Shown here: piece by piece, positions 18,394 to 27,350 of the stretch
How the letters are laid out: each line of letters starts with the position of its first letter
Position numbering within the stretch: position 1 is the first letter of the stretch
Source: Flavobacterium sp. N2270
Lineage (GTDB): Bacteria > Bacteroidota > Bacteroidia > Flavobacteriales > Flavobacteriaceae
Reading direction: 5' to 3'
Assembly (NCBI RefSeq): GCF_025947225.1
Contig: NZ_CP110005.1
Location: forward strand, 2,170,001-2,234,000
DNA: 64,000 bases
Position numbers and translations under genes: made by a program
Notes under the pieces: generated by a model
Seen by the model: only the letters and a program-made list of their open reading frames with translations
Told to the model about the DNA's origin: nothing
Databases searched by the model: none

Positions 18394-18936
18394 TTGCAAG
18401 ACGATAAAGATTTAATTGAATTACTACTAAATTCTAAAACCCAAAATGAAGGGTTTAAAAAACTTGTACAATTATATCAAAAACCTTTATATTATCATAT
18501 TAGAAATATTGTCTTGAATCATGATGATACTGATGATGTTTTGCAAAATACTTTTATAAAAGTATTTACTAATATTTCAAAATTTAAAGGTGAAAGTAAA
18601 CTTTATTCTTGGATTTATAGAATTGCTACAAATGAATCGCTTACTTTTCTTCAACAAAAAGCTAAAAAAAGTGGGATTTCAAATGAAGAAGTACAACAAA
18701 GAGAGTTAATGAAACTGGAAAGTGATGTGTATTTTGAAGGAAGCGAAATTGAACTGAAACTTCAAAAAGCAATAGCTATATTACCAGAAAAACAGCAACT
18801 TGTATTTAAAATGAAATATTTTGAAGAAATGAAATATGAAGAAATGTCTGAAGTTTTAGACACATCTGTGGGAGCTTTAAAATCAAGTTATCATATAGCT
18901 GTCAAGAAAATTGAAGAAATTTTAAAAACCAATTAA
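18394..18936 (+). CDS. ECF-type RNA polymerase sigma factor
   Basis: A 180-residue sigma-70 family factor with region 2 (YYHIRNIVLNHDDTDDVLQNTFIKVFTNISKFKG...WIYRIATNESL, about 30-85) and region 4 (LPEKQQLVFKMKYFEEMKYEEMSEVLDTSVGALKSSYHIAVKKIE, about 130-175). The only start that gives full region 2 is a TTG at 18394; no ATG lies further upstream in frame. It is followed by a membrane protein and a secreted protein, a typical sigma/anti-sigma/sensor cassette of this phylum. Confidence 0.9.
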   Translation: MQDDKDLIELLLNSKTQNEGFKKLVQLYQKPLYYHIRNIVLNHDDTDDVLQNTFIKVFTNISKFKGESKLYSWIYRIATNESLTFLQQKAKKSGISNEEVQQRELMKLESDVYFEGSEIELKLQKAIAILPEKQQLVFKMKYFEEMKYEEMSEVLDTSVGALKSSYHIAVKKIEEILKTN

Positions 18937-18966
18937 ACCTTTTAATAAAAAAACTGTCTTATTAAT

Positions 18967-19380
18967 ATGAAAAACATTGATTTAAATACAACTAAAATAA
19001 AATCGGGATTTAAAGCTCCAGATGATTATTTTGAAAAATTTGAAGCAAGAATTTTAGATAAAATTCCGGTTCAAGAAACTAAAGTTGTTTCTTTATTTCA
19101 TAGAAAACAACTTTGGATAAGTAGCATAGCAGCAGTTTTATTATTAGCTATTGCAATTCCATCTTATTTCAATTCTATACAAACTACTACTTCATTAGAT
19201 AGTTCAAATATTGAAAATTATTTATCTTATCAATCCAACTTTACCAATTTTGATATTATTGAAAATTTAGATGATAACGATATAAAAGAATTAGAAAATT
19301 CGCTTTCAATTAATTCTCAAGAAGATGTTGAAGCTTATTTATTAGATACTCAAAATTTAGATTTCTACTTAAACGAATAA
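18967..19380 (+). CDS. Probable membrane anti-sigma factor
   Basis: The 137-residue protein has a cytoplasmic N terminus of about 48 residues (APDDYFEKFEARILDKIP), one transmembrane helix (LWISSIAAVLLLAIAIPSYF, about 50-69) and an acidic periplasmic tail. Its position directly after an ECF sigma gene and this topology suggest an anti-sigma factor, although no zinc-type HxxxCxxC motif is present. Family membership is not clear from sequence. Confidence 0.65.
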   Translation: MKNIDLNTTKIKSGFKAPDDYFEKFEARILDKIPVQETKVVSLFHRKQLWISSIAAVLLLAIAIPSYFNSIQTTTSLDSSNIENYLSYQSNFTNFDIIENLDDNDIKELENSLSINSQEDVEAYLLDTQNLDFYLNE

Positions 19381-19383
19381 ACT

Positions 19384-19824
19384 ATGAAAAAAATAATAAT
19401 ACTATCGGTACTTCTTTTATTTACTGTTCTTAGTTTTGGACAGGATTATAAAGAAAAAAGAGAAAAAATAAAAGCTCTTAAAATAGCATATATTACAGAA
19501 CAATTAGATTTAACTACTGATGAAGCTCAAAAATTTTGGCCTATATATAATGCAAATGATGAAAAACAATTTGAATTGCGTCATAAAAAAATGCGTTCAA
19601 TAATTAATAAATTTGAAAATGGTAGTTTAGAGAAATTATCTGAAAAAGAAGCTGCTTCTTTAATTGATCAAGTTGAAAACATTGAAGATGAACTTCATGA
19701 CTATAAAAAGAAGTACATAAAAGATTTAAAAACGGTTATTTCAGCTAAGAAAATAATAAAACTTAAAAAAGCTGAAGATGAATTTAACCGAAAATTAATG
19801 AAACAATATAAAGGAAAAAAATAA
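19384..19824 (+). CDS. Secreted helical protein, ECF cassette sensor-like
   Basis: A 146-residue protein with a signal peptide (IIILSVLLLFTVLSFGQ) followed by an all-helical, strongly charged region. The stretch AYITEQLDLTTDEAQKFWPIYNANDEKQFELR resembles the LTxxQ-like motif of Spy/CpxP-type periplasmic proteins. It starts three bases after the putative anti-sigma gene. A role as envelope stress sensor or chaperone controlling the sigma factor is inferred from the cassette order. Confidence 0.65.
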   Translation: MKKIIILSVLLLFTVLSFGQDYKEKREKIKALKIAYITEQLDLTTDEAQKFWPIYNANDEKQFELRHKKMRSIINKFENGSLEKLSEKEAASLIDQVENIEDELHDYKKKYIKDLKTVISAKKIIKLKKAEDEFNRKLMKQYKGKK

Positions 19825-19856
19825 AAAAAGAGCGACAATTATTGTCGCTCTTTTTT
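19824..19856. terminator. Bidirectional terminator
   Basis: GAGCGACAA (19830-19838), loop TTA, TTGTCGCTC (19842-19850), extended by an A-run on the left and T-run on the right. It lies between convergent genes and overlaps the stop codon of the BNR lipoprotein gene. Confidence 0.85.
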
Positions 19857-20901
19857 ATTGGAAGTCTAATCTTATTATTCTGTTTTTACCTGTTGCAATT
19901 GCTGATTTTTGATTAATAAACCTAAGAGTCAATAGATCATTATCTTCTAGCATTTTTACCCACGTTTTTCCTTTATCGTAAGAATAGTGTAATCCTGTTC
20001 CACCTACGCAAACTATTTCATTTCCTTTTTTACCCGGAACAAATTGTATACATGAAGCGTATCCAAAACCTTCATTTTGAGCAATTAAGTTCCAAGATTT
20101 TCCACCATCAATAGTTATGGCTTTGTTAGATGAATTATCCTTTTGATTTTCATAATCTCCACCTGCAATAACTCCTATCTTTTCATCATAAAAATCGGCT
20201 GTAAAAATACCCGTCATAGCTTTACCTTGAATAATTGGTGTTTCATAAACATTCCAAGAAATGCCTTTATCTTTACTAACAAAAACTCTTGATTTTATTC
20301 CTCCAGAAACCATAAAAATAGTATTTCCTCTTAAAATTAAATTAGTATTACTTGCGGCAAAAGCCGCTTCACCTTCAATTACTTTTGGAAGTTTGTCGCA
20401 AGGAATTTTTTGCCAAGAATTTCCACCATCATTTGTAATAATTACGTTTAAACAATTATCAATTGGATCTCCCATTGCAATTCCAAAGTTATCATCTAAA
20501 AATTGCATACTATCATAAAATACATTTTCGTGTTTCTCTTCGTAAACTAACTTAATTGCTTTATTTTTCTTATTTATTTTATAAAGTAAAGCCGGATTTG
20601 CAACACTTAAAATAAAAACATTTTCAGTTGTATGAGCAATACTTCTAAACTCAGGTCTTAAAGAATCTATTTCAACAAAACCATTATTTCTTACTTGATT
20701 TATTAAATCAATTGAAGCATATATTCCATTATTTCCAGTATACCAAAGTGTATTATTATCTATTAAAATTGCTCTACTACTCAAAGGCTCTTCATGTATT
20801 ACTTTTACGTTTACTTTTTGAAAAAAAGAGGGGAAATCATTTTTTTTCGAACAAGAAAACAAGAATAAAAAACAAAATCCCAAAATAAATTTAACCTTCA
20901 T
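19855..20901 (-). CDS. BNR/YCF48-like beta-propeller lipoprotein
   Basis: A 348-residue protein with a lipobox FSCS near residue 17. The sequence has repeated sialidase/BNR-type turns (TNDGGNSWQKI, SKDKGISWNVY, TIDGGKSWNLI, SYDKGKTWVKM), each with the SxDxGxxW pattern, so it folds as a beta-propeller like YCF48/Hcf136-type and sortilin proteins. The ATG at 20901 is preferred over a TTG two codons upstream. Function unknown; homologues are often called oxidoreductases without evidence. Confidence 0.8.
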   Translation of the reverse strand: MKVKFILGFCFLFLFSCSKKNDFPSFFQKVNVKVIHEEPLSSRAILIDNNTLWYTGNNGIYASIDLINQVRNNGFVEIDSLRPEFRSIAHTTENVFILSVANPALLYKINKKNKAIKLVYEEKHENVFYDSMQFLDDNFGIAMGDPIDNCLNVIITNDGGNSWQKIPCDKLPKVIEGEAAFAASNTNLILRGNTIFMVSGGIKSRVFVSKDKGISWNVYETPIIQGKAMTGIFTADFYDEKIGVIAGGDYENQKDNSSNKAITIDGGKSWNLIAQNEGFGYASCIQFVPGKKGNEIVCVGGTGLHYSYDKGKTWVKMLEDNDLLTLRFINQKSAIATGKNRIIRLDFQ

Positions 20902-21025
20902 AACCAATAGTATTTACTGCTAAAATACAATTTATCTTTAATTTTCATATGGATATAAAAATAAAGTTGGCACAGTAATTGGTTATTTATTATCAAATAG
21001 AATGTTTAACTTAAAACATACAATT

Positions 21026-22243
21026 ATGAAAACGAAAATACTACTTAGCCTTTTATTGGCATTTATATTACCAATGAGTAATTATGCACAAGATAAAACT
21101 ACAGTTAGAGCAAATAGTTCTGATATTAGTGATAATTTAGATTTAAGAGCAATTGCATCAGTTTTTGGTGAAGCAAAAGATTTAGAAGATTTTGAAAATA
21201 GAATAAATGATCCTAAAACTCAGTTATCTAATTTAGATTTAAACAATGATAATTATGTAGATTATTTAAGAGTTATAGAATCTGTTGAAGGAGATGCGCA
21301 TTTAATCATTATTCAATCTGTATTAGATAAAGATACTTACCAAGATGTTGCAACTATTGAAGTGGAAAGAGATAATAAAAATAATGTTCAAGTTCAAGTA
21401 GTTGGAAATGTATATATGTATGGAGAAAATTATATTTATGAACCCGTTTATGTAAATAGACCAATTATTTATAATGTTTTTTGGGTAAGAAATTACCGTC
21501 CATATTCTTCAATTTGGTATTGGAACTATTATCCAAGTTATTACTATAACTGGAACCCGTTTCCTATATTTAGATACAGAAATCATATTAGCTTACATAT
21601 TAACTTTGGCCATACCTATCATTATGTTAACTATAGAAGTTGTCATAGAGCTTACGGAATGTATTCAACAAGAAGAAGTTATGCTTATGAAACAAGACAT
21701 CCTAATAGATCTTTTTCTCATAGAAATAATGGATATTCAAACCGACATGAGTTAGACAACAACAGACCTATTAGAAACGTTAGACCAAGAAGTGAAATGG
21801 CTTCAAATGAACCAAGAAATAGTTCTCCAAGAGCAAACACATCTACTCCTAGGACTAATACACCAAGAGGAAATGTAGAGCCTAGAACAAGTAGTCCAAG
21901 AAATAGTTCACCTAGAGAAACAACATCGCCAAGAGGAACTAACTCACCTAGAGGAACAACTTCTCAGATAAATTCTACACCTAGAGGAAATGTAGAGCCT
22001 AGAAGTAATTCACCAAAAGCGACTTCTTCACCTAGAACGAATAATTCAAATGGATATAATGCTCCAAGAAGTCAGTCTCAACCTAAAAGTGTAAGTAATC
22101 CAAGAAGTACTTCACAACCTAGAGCAACTTCACCAAGGTCAAGTAATACTAAAAATAGTACACGTTCTTCAAGTTCATCTTCAAATAGAAATTCAAGTGG
22201 AACAAGATCTAGTAGTTCTAGAAGTAACGGAAGAAACAACTAA
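21026..22243 (+). CDS. Secreted protein with Pro-Arg-Ser low-complexity tail
   Basis: The ATG at 21026 gives a signal peptide (KTKILLSLLLAFILPMSNYAQ). Residues to about 125 form a folded acidic region (ASVFGEAKDLEDFENRINDP...), then comes a Tyr/Trp-rich stretch (SIWYWNYYPSYYYNWNPFP), a His-rich segment, and from about residue 245 a disordered tail of irregular SPR(x)N/T repeats up to the C terminus. The tail is strongly basic and Ser/Arg-rich. Probably an extracytoplasmic protein of unknown role. An eight-codon N-terminal extension from 21002 is unlikely. Confidence 0.75.
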   Translation: MKTKILLSLLLAFILPMSNYAQDKTTVRANSSDISDNLDLRAIASVFGEAKDLEDFENRINDPKTQLSNLDLNNDNYVDYLRVIESVEGDAHLIIIQSVLDKDTYQDVATIEVERDNKNNVQVQVVGNVYMYGENYIYEPVYVNRPIIYNVFWVRNYRPYSSIWYWNYYPSYYYNWNPFPIFRYRNHISLHINFGHTYHYVNYRSCHRAYGMYSTRRSYAYETRHPNRSFSHRNNGYSNRHELDNNRPIRNVRPRSEMASNEPRNSSPRANTSTPRTNTPRGNVEPRTSSPRNSSPRETTSPRGTNSPRGTTSQINSTPRGNVEPRSNSPKATSSPRTNNSNGYNAPRSQSQPKSVSNPRSTSQPRATSPRSSNTKNSTRSSSSSSNRNSSGTRSSSSRSNGRNN

Positions 22244-22247
22244 TATA

Positions 22248-22270
22248 AAGTCCTGCTAAATGCAGGACTT
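22248..22270 (+). terminator. Terminator hairpin
   Basis: AAGTCCTGC, loop TAAAT, GCAGGACTT followed by TTT; nine base pairs just after the SPR-repeat protein gene. Confidence 0.8.
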
Positions 22271-22312
22271 TTTGATTTTATTTATATCTTTGCAGGCTGA
22301 TTAAAAGAAAAA

Positions 22313-23527
22313 ATGAGATTACACAGAAATTTAGTTTTTACAGTTATTGATTCATTATTAGCCATTTTTAACGATGGAGAATATGCAGATAAAGTGGTAT
22401 CAAGAGCTTTAAAAAAAGACAAACGTTGGGGAAGCAACGATAGAAAATTTGTTGCAGAAACAATTTATGAAATTGTTAGATGGAGAAGACTATATGCTGA
22501 AATTGCAGAAGTCAAAGAGCCTTATGATAGAGACAATATTTGGAGAATATTTGCCGTTTGGGCAGTTTTAAGAGGAATTAAACTTCCAGATTGGAAATAT
22601 TTTGAAAATACTCCTGAAAGAAAAATAAAAGGTCGTTTTGATGAATTATCTAAAACAAGAAAATTTAAAGAGTCTATCCCTGATTGGATGGACGAATTAG
22701 GTATTAAAGAACTTGGAGAAGAAATTTGGACCAAAGAATTATCTGCTCAAAACCAACAAGCAGAAGTTATTTTAAGAGTAAATACTCTAAAAACAACTAG
22801 AGATGTTGTTCATTCTATTTTAATGGATTTAGATATTGAAACTCATGCGGTAGAAGGTTATGATGATGCATTAGTACTTAATGAAAGAGCTAATGTTTTC
22901 ATGACTCAAGCTTTTAAAGACGGTATGTTTGAAGTTCAAGATGCCTCATCTCAATTAGTTGCTTACTTTTTAGATGTTAAACCAGGAATGAGAGTTGTAG
23001 ACACTTGTGCTGGTGCTGGTGGAAAAACATTACATTTAGCTTCTTTAATGGAAAATAAAGGGCAATTAATTGCAATGGATTTATATGAAAGTAAATTAAA
23101 GCAATTAAAATTAAGAGCAAAAAGAAACGGTGCTTTTAATATAGAGCCCAGAGTTATTGAAGGTTCAAAATCGATAAAAAAATTACACGGAACTGCTGAC
23201 AGAGTATTAATTGACGCTCCTTGTAGTGGACTAGGTGTAATGAAAAGAAACCCAGATAGCAAATGGAAGTTACAACCCGAGTTTATAGATAATATTAGAA
23301 AAGTACAAGCTGAAGTATTAGAAAACTATTCTAAAATTGTAAAACCAGGTGGTAAAATGGTATATGCAACATGTTCAATTTTACCTTCTGAAAATGAAGA
23401 GCAAGTTAAACATTTCTTAACTACAGAATCAGGGAAAAACTTTACTTTCGTTAAAGACAAGAAAGTTTTAGCTTATGAAAGCGGTTTTGATGGATTTTAT
23501 ATGGCATTATTAGAACGTAAAAAATAA
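22313..23527 (+). CDS. RsmB/NOL1/NOP2-type RNA (cytosine-C5) methyltransferase
   Basis: The 404-residue protein has an N-terminal NusB-like helical RNA-binding region and a C-terminal SAM-dependent methyltransferase domain. The SAM motif DTCAGAGGKTLHLA is at about residues 228-241. Two conserved cysteines are in DAPCSGLGVMKRNPDSKW (motif IV, catalysis support) and YATCSILPSENEEQV (motif VI, nucleophile). It modifies rRNA or tRNA cytosine; whether it is the RsmB or an F-type enzyme cannot be settled by eye. A TATCTTTG element at 22285-22292 lies just upstream. Confidence 0.9.
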   Translation: MRLHRNLVFTVIDSLLAIFNDGEYADKVVSRALKKDKRWGSNDRKFVAETIYEIVRWRRLYAEIAEVKEPYDRDNIWRIFAVWAVLRGIKLPDWKYFENTPERKIKGRFDELSKTRKFKESIPDWMDELGIKELGEEIWTKELSAQNQQAEVILRVNTLKTTRDVVHSILMDLDIETHAVEGYDDALVLNERANVFMTQAFKDGMFEVQDASSQLVAYFLDVKPGMRVVDTCAGAGGKTLHLASLMENKGQLIAMDLYESKLKQLKLRAKRNGAFNIEPRVIEGSKSIKKLHGTADRVLIDAPCSGLGVMKRNPDSKWKLQPEFIDNIRKVQAEVLENYSKIVKPGGKMVYATCSILPSENEEQVKHFLTTESGKNFTFVKDKKVLAYESGFDGFYMALLERKK

Positions 23528-23531
23528 AATT

Positions 23532-24626
23532 ATGAATAAGAAAATTACATTGTTATTTTTATTGAGTATTTCAATAAGTTTTGCACAAATTCCTGCTGGT
23601 TATTATGATACTGCAACAGGAAGTGGTTATACTTTAAAAACACAGTTAAGTACAATTATATCTAACGGATATATAAATAATGAATATGCAGGATTATATG
23701 TTACTTATTTAACTTCAGATACAGATTTATATTACGAAAATGATGGTTCGTTATTAGATATGTATACTGAAAACCCTACAGGAACAGAATGTTATTTTAC
23801 ATATGGAACTAATCAAGATGATGGTTCTGGCGGAACTTCTGAATGTCAAAAATACAATAGAGAGCATATTATTCCTCAATCTGTTTTTGGTTCTGTAGAT
23901 CCAATGAAATCAGATGCTCATTTCGTTGTTCCTTCTGATAAATATGTAAATGCTCAAAGAGATAACTTTCCTTTTGGTAAAGTTCAAACTGCTTCAAATA
24001 CCTATTCAAATGGATCTAAAAAAGGGAATAATTTAAATTCAGGCTATTCTGCAGGTTACTCAGGTACTGTTTTTGAACCAATTGATGAGTTTAAAGGAGA
24101 TATCGCAAGAATGTACTTTTATTTTATTACTCGCTACGAAAGTCAAGTAGCAGGTTGGTCATATGATATGTTTAATAACACTTCAAATCAAGTTTTAAAT
24201 AATACTTTTTTAAATATATTATTAACTTGGCATTTAAATGATCCTGTTAGCGCAAGAGAAATAGGTAGAAACAATGCAATATATGCTAGACAAGGTAACA
24301 GAAATCCATTTATTGATCATCCAGAATATGTTTGTGAAATATACACAACTCAATGTGCAACTTTAAGTTCAGAAAGTTTTGCAACCACAAATAATATTTC
24401 TATTTATCCAAACCCAACTTCAAATGGATCTTTTTCTATTTCAAGTTCTATAGAATTAAATTCAATTACTATTTATAATGTAAACGGACAAATTATTCAA
24501 GAAATTAAAAACCCGTCTACAATAAGTAACGAAACTTATAATGTAAACAACCTTTCAACAGGTTTTTATTTAGTGCAGTTAGGTTCTGAAAATGGAACTG
24601 TTACTAAAAAGGTTATTGTAAACTAA
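23532..24626 (+). CDS. Secreted endonuclease I with type IX sorting domain
   Basis: The 364-residue protein has a signal peptide (KKITLLFLLSISISFAQ), an endonuclease I (EndA/NucM-type, HNH-like) domain with YNREHIIPQSVFG as the catalytic His-containing motif followed by DAHFVVPSDKYVN and RMYFYF, and a C-terminal Por secretion domain of about 75 residues (ISIYPNPTSNGSF...STGFYLVQL...VIVN). It is expected to be exported by Sec, then released or surface-anchored by the type IX secretion system, where it degrades extracellular nucleic acid. Confidence 0.92.
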   Translation: MNKKITLLFLLSISISFAQIPAGYYDTATGSGYTLKTQLSTIISNGYINNEYAGLYVTYLTSDTDLYYENDGSLLDMYTENPTGTECYFTYGTNQDDGSGGTSECQKYNREHIIPQSVFGSVDPMKSDAHFVVPSDKYVNAQRDNFPFGKVQTASNTYSNGSKKGNNLNSGYSAGYSGTVFEPIDEFKGDIARMYFYFITRYESQVAGWSYDMFNNTSNQVLNNTFLNILLTWHLNDPVSAREIGRNNAIYARQGNRNPFIDHPEYVCEIYTTQCATLSSESFATTNNISIYPNPTSNGSFSISSSIELNSITIYNVNGQIIQEIKNPSTISNETYNVNNLSTGFYLVQLGSENGTVTKKVIVN

Positions 24627-24645
24627 ATTTATACTTTTAGTAAAT

Positions 24646-24683
24646 AAAAAAGCATCAAAACTTTCGGTTTTTGATGCTTTTTT
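24646..24683. terminator. Terminator hairpin between convergent genes
   Basis: AAAAAAGCATCAAAA (24646-24660), loop of about 8, TTTTGATGCTTTTTT (24669-24683). Works in both directions, for the endonuclease gene and the cco operon end. Confidence 0.85.
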
Positions 24684-24708
24684 TTATCAATAAACTAATT
24701 AAAAATTC

Positions 24709-25410
24709 TTAATGACAATTTGCTTCACTTTGTACAAATAAACTCATAGTACTTGGAGAAATATATGGAATATTAAGACCTAAACCTCTAATTATAAATA
24801 AAACACCAATACATACTGCTAAAAAAGGAATTATTTTTTGTATTTTATTTCGAATAGGTGTAGAAACAAAATTTGTTATTAAAACAACCATACTCATCAT
24901 TGGTACCGTTCCTAGTCCGAATAAAATCATATAAAAAATACTATATTCTATACTTGGCATTGCTAACGCGCCAAACAGTGCAACATATACCATTCCACAA
25001 GGTAAATATCCATTTAATAAACCAATAGTAAAAAACGATTTATATGAACGATTTTTAAATTGGCTTCCTAAACTTGATTTTACTTTTGAAATAACTTTAT
25101 AAATTGGTTTAGAAAAATTATAACTTGCTAATACTCTTTCAGGAACTACTGAAAAAACAATCATTAGTATTCCAACAATTATTGATAATTGTTGTTGTAA
25201 ACCAGCAAGAAAAAAACCTTTTCCAAGTAAACCAAATAATAACCCTAATGATCCATAAGCTGTTAATCTACCAATATTATAAAGTAACAGTTGTGTTATT
25301 TTTTTTGCTTCATTATTTCTGTCAACTGGAAGCATCATGGCAATAGGTCCGCACATACCAATACAATGAAAGCTACTAATTAAACCAAATATGACTGCTG
25401 TGTATAACAT
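24709..25410 (-). CDS. Sulfite exporter TauE/SafE-type membrane protein of the cco cluster
   Basis: The 233-residue polytopic protein has about six transmembrane helices and the metal-ligand-like motif FHCIGMCGPIAMML (residues about 14-27), with GYLPCGMVYVALFGAL later. This subgroup of TauE/SafE/UreH-like proteins regularly ends cbb3 oxidase operons and is thought to move copper or help assembly, by linkage. It ends with a His-Cys-rich tail (ANCH). It is the last gene of the minus-strand cco operon, seven bases after ccoH. Confidence 0.82.
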   Translation of the reverse strand: MLYTAVIFGLISSFHCIGMCGPIAMMLPVDRNNEAKKITQLLLYNIGRLTAYGSLGLLFGLLGKGFFLAGLQQQLSIIVGILMIVFSVVPERVLASYNFSKPIYKVISKVKSSLGSQFKNRSYKSFFTIGLLNGYLPCGMVYVALFGALAMPSIEYSIFYMILFGLGTVPMMSMVVLITNFVSTPIRNKIQKIIPFLAVCIGVLFIIRGLGLNIPYISPSTMSLFVQSEANCH

Positions 25411-25416
25411 CTAAAA

Positions 25417-25863
25417 TTAATAATAAATAGATTCTTTATTTAAGTAACTAAAATTATCATATTCCCAATCTATAGAAATGTCCCAAAGACCGCTTACCAA
25501 GTTACTTTTAGGTATGAGCAAATTTGAAGAAGATAATGAAATTGGCATCTCAAAATCTAACTTTTGGCTAGACGGTCTATATAAGGACACTTTACCTTTA
25601 ATATTTTTAAAATCAAATTCTTTAGGAAAACTAACAATCAATCCTTCTTGAGTTTTAGTAACAACAACTTTATGCTCTAATTTATTAGCAGATTGTTGCT
25701 TTTCAATATCACCTTGAACTTGTTGCTCTTTTTTATAATAATCTTCAGTTACCAATTCATTATCATACTTTGAATCTGATTGTACTTTAAAAACAAAATA
25801 TAGTATGAATGTTATGAATAACCCAAAAGCAATTACGATACCTGTTCCCCAATTTATTTTCAT
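25417..25863 (-). CDS. ccoH: FixH/CcoH family cbb3 oxidase assembly protein
   Basis: The 148-residue protein has one N-terminal transmembrane helix (INWGTGIVIAFGLFITFILYFVFKV) and a periplasmic beta-rich domain (SLYRPSSQKLDF...SGLWDISIDWEYD), the FixH layout. FixH helps assemble or stabilise the cbb3 cytochrome c oxidase. It sits between ccoG and the TauE-like gene, as is usual. Confidence 0.87.
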   Translation of the reverse strand: MKINWGTGIVIAFGLFITFILYFVFKVQSDSKYDNELVTEDYYKKEQQVQGDIEKQQSANKLEHKVVVTKTQEGLIVSFPKEFDFKNIKGKVSLYRPSSQKLDFEMPISLSSSNLLIPKSNLVSGLWDISIDWEYDNFSYLNKESIYY

Positions 25864-25875
25864 TTTTTTATTTTA

Positions 25876-27294
25876 TTAATTAAAGCTTCTTGGGCTTAAA
25901 AAATTAGATTTAGTTGTTTCAAGAAGTTCGTTTCTATTATAAACTTCAATTTTAACTTTAGTTTTATCACTTTCAAGGAATGAAGGATTTATTTCTATAA
26001 ACAATGTTCCTTGAGACATTTCTCCCTTAAGGACTTTAATTGTTGAAGAACCGACAGTTTTGATAGTTCCTTTAGGTGAAGTTAATTTAAAATAAACACT
26101 GTCAAAGTCTTTAACAGTTTTATTTACAATTTTATAAGTATATATATTACTAATATTTTCACCTTTGTGTTCAAACAATTGACCTGGTAATCGTAAAACT
26201 GTTGCTTCTACATCACTTCTTAAAAACAATAAGCTAATTAGAATTCCGACTAAAATAGTTAAAACACCAATATAGCCTTTCATTCTAGTTGTTAATTTAA
26301 ATTTCTCTTTATTAACAATTTCATCTTCACTTGCATAACGAATTAAACCTTTAGGCAAACCAACTTTTTCCATAATTGTATCGCACTCATCAATACAAGC
26401 TGTACAATTTATACATTCAAGTTGTGTACCATTACGAATATCAATACCAGTAGGACAAACTACTACACACTGATTACAATCTATACAATCCCCTTTTCCG
26501 GTTTCTGCTCTATTTTCTCTTTTATCCCATTTTGCTCTCCCTATTTCACCTTCGCCTCTTACATGATCATAAGTAACATTAATTGACTTATTATCTAATA
26601 GTACTCCTTGCATTCTACCATAAGGACATGCAATAATACAAACCTGTTCTCTAAACCATGCAAAAACAAAATAAAAAACACTTGTAAATACTAATAAAGC
26701 AATAAGTGTACTTAGATTTTCTAACGGTCCTTCAAAAATATATTCTAATAATTGGTCGCTACCTATTAAATAAGCTAAAAATACATTTGCAATTATAAAA
26801 GAAAAAAGAAAAAATATTAACCATTTACTAACTCTTTTTCTAATCTTATCAGCATTCCATTCTTGTTTTTCTAAACGCATTTGAGCACCTCTATCTCCAT
26901 CAATCCAAAATTCAATACGTCTAAATACCATTTCTAAGAAGATAGTTTGAGGACAAAACCATCCACAAAAAATTCTTCCAAATGCAACTGTAAAAAGAGT
27001 CAAACCAACAACTCCAACAATCATTGATAATACAAATAAGTAAAAATCTTGCGGCCAAAAAGGAAAACCAAATATATTAAACCTTCGTTCTAATACATTA
27101 AACATTAAAAACTGATTTCCATTTATTTTAATAAAAGGAGCAGATATTAAAAATGCTAATAAAATATAACTTAATAGTTTTCTTTTATCATAAAATTTTC
27201 CTGAAGGCTTTTTAGGAAAAATAAAATTTCTTTTACCTTCTTCATTTATTGTTGCAATTGAGTCTCTAAAACTCTCATCTACCATCTTTGACAT
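25876..27294 (-). CDS. ccoG: CcoG/FixG cytochrome c oxidase accessory protein
   Basis: CcoG is a membrane-bound 4Fe-4S protein thought to reduce copper for cbb3 oxidase. It shows four to five transmembrane helices, CPQTIF in a periplasmic-side loop, the ferredoxin-type clusters CIDCNQCVVVCPTG and CINCTACIDECD, and the C-terminal IG-like domain. The starting ATG is taken at 27294 (MSKMVDESFRD); a TTG at 27333 would place the first codons inside a terminator-like hairpin and is disfavoured. 472 residues. Confidence 0.92.
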   Translation of the reverse strand: MSKMVDESFRDSIATINEEGKRNFIFPKKPSGKFYDKRKLLSYILLAFLISAPFIKINGNQFLMFNVLERRFNIFGFPFWPQDFYLFVLSMIVGVVGLTLFTVAFGRIFCGWFCPQTIFLEMVFRRIEFWIDGDRGAQMRLEKQEWNADKIRKRVSKWLIFFLFSFIIANVFLAYLIGSDQLLEYIFEGPLENLSTLIALLVFTSVFYFVFAWFREQVCIIACPYGRMQGVLLDNKSINVTYDHVRGEGEIGRAKWDKRENRAETGKGDCIDCNQCVVVCPTGIDIRNGTQLECINCTACIDECDTIMEKVGLPKGLIRYASEDEIVNKEKFKLTTRMKGYIGVLTILVGILISLLFLRSDVEATVLRLPGQLFEHKGENISNIYTYKIVNKTVKDFDSVYFKLTSPKGTIKTVGSSTIKVLKGEMSQGTLFIEINPSFLESDKTKVKIEVYNRNELLETTKSNFLSPRSFN

Positions 27295-27312
27295 AATCTT
27301 GCTATTTATATT

Positions 27313-27348
27313 AAAAAAGGTTTTAAGCAGCAACTTAAAACCTTTTTT
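27313..27348 (-). terminator. Terminator-like hairpin between ccoP and ccoG
   Basis: AAAAAAGGTTTTAAG (27313-27327), loop of six, CTTAAAACCTTTTTT (27334-27348): 15 base pairs. On the minus transcript it ends in a T-run, so it could partly terminate transcription after ccoP and lower expression of the assembly genes, or stabilise the upstream message. Confidence 0.7.
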
Positions 27349-27350
27349 TT

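Noticed and set aside
27295..27333. Upstream TTG start for ccoG
   Set aside because: The extra codons fall in a terminator-like hairpin and do not look like protein; ATG 27294 starts the conserved sequence.
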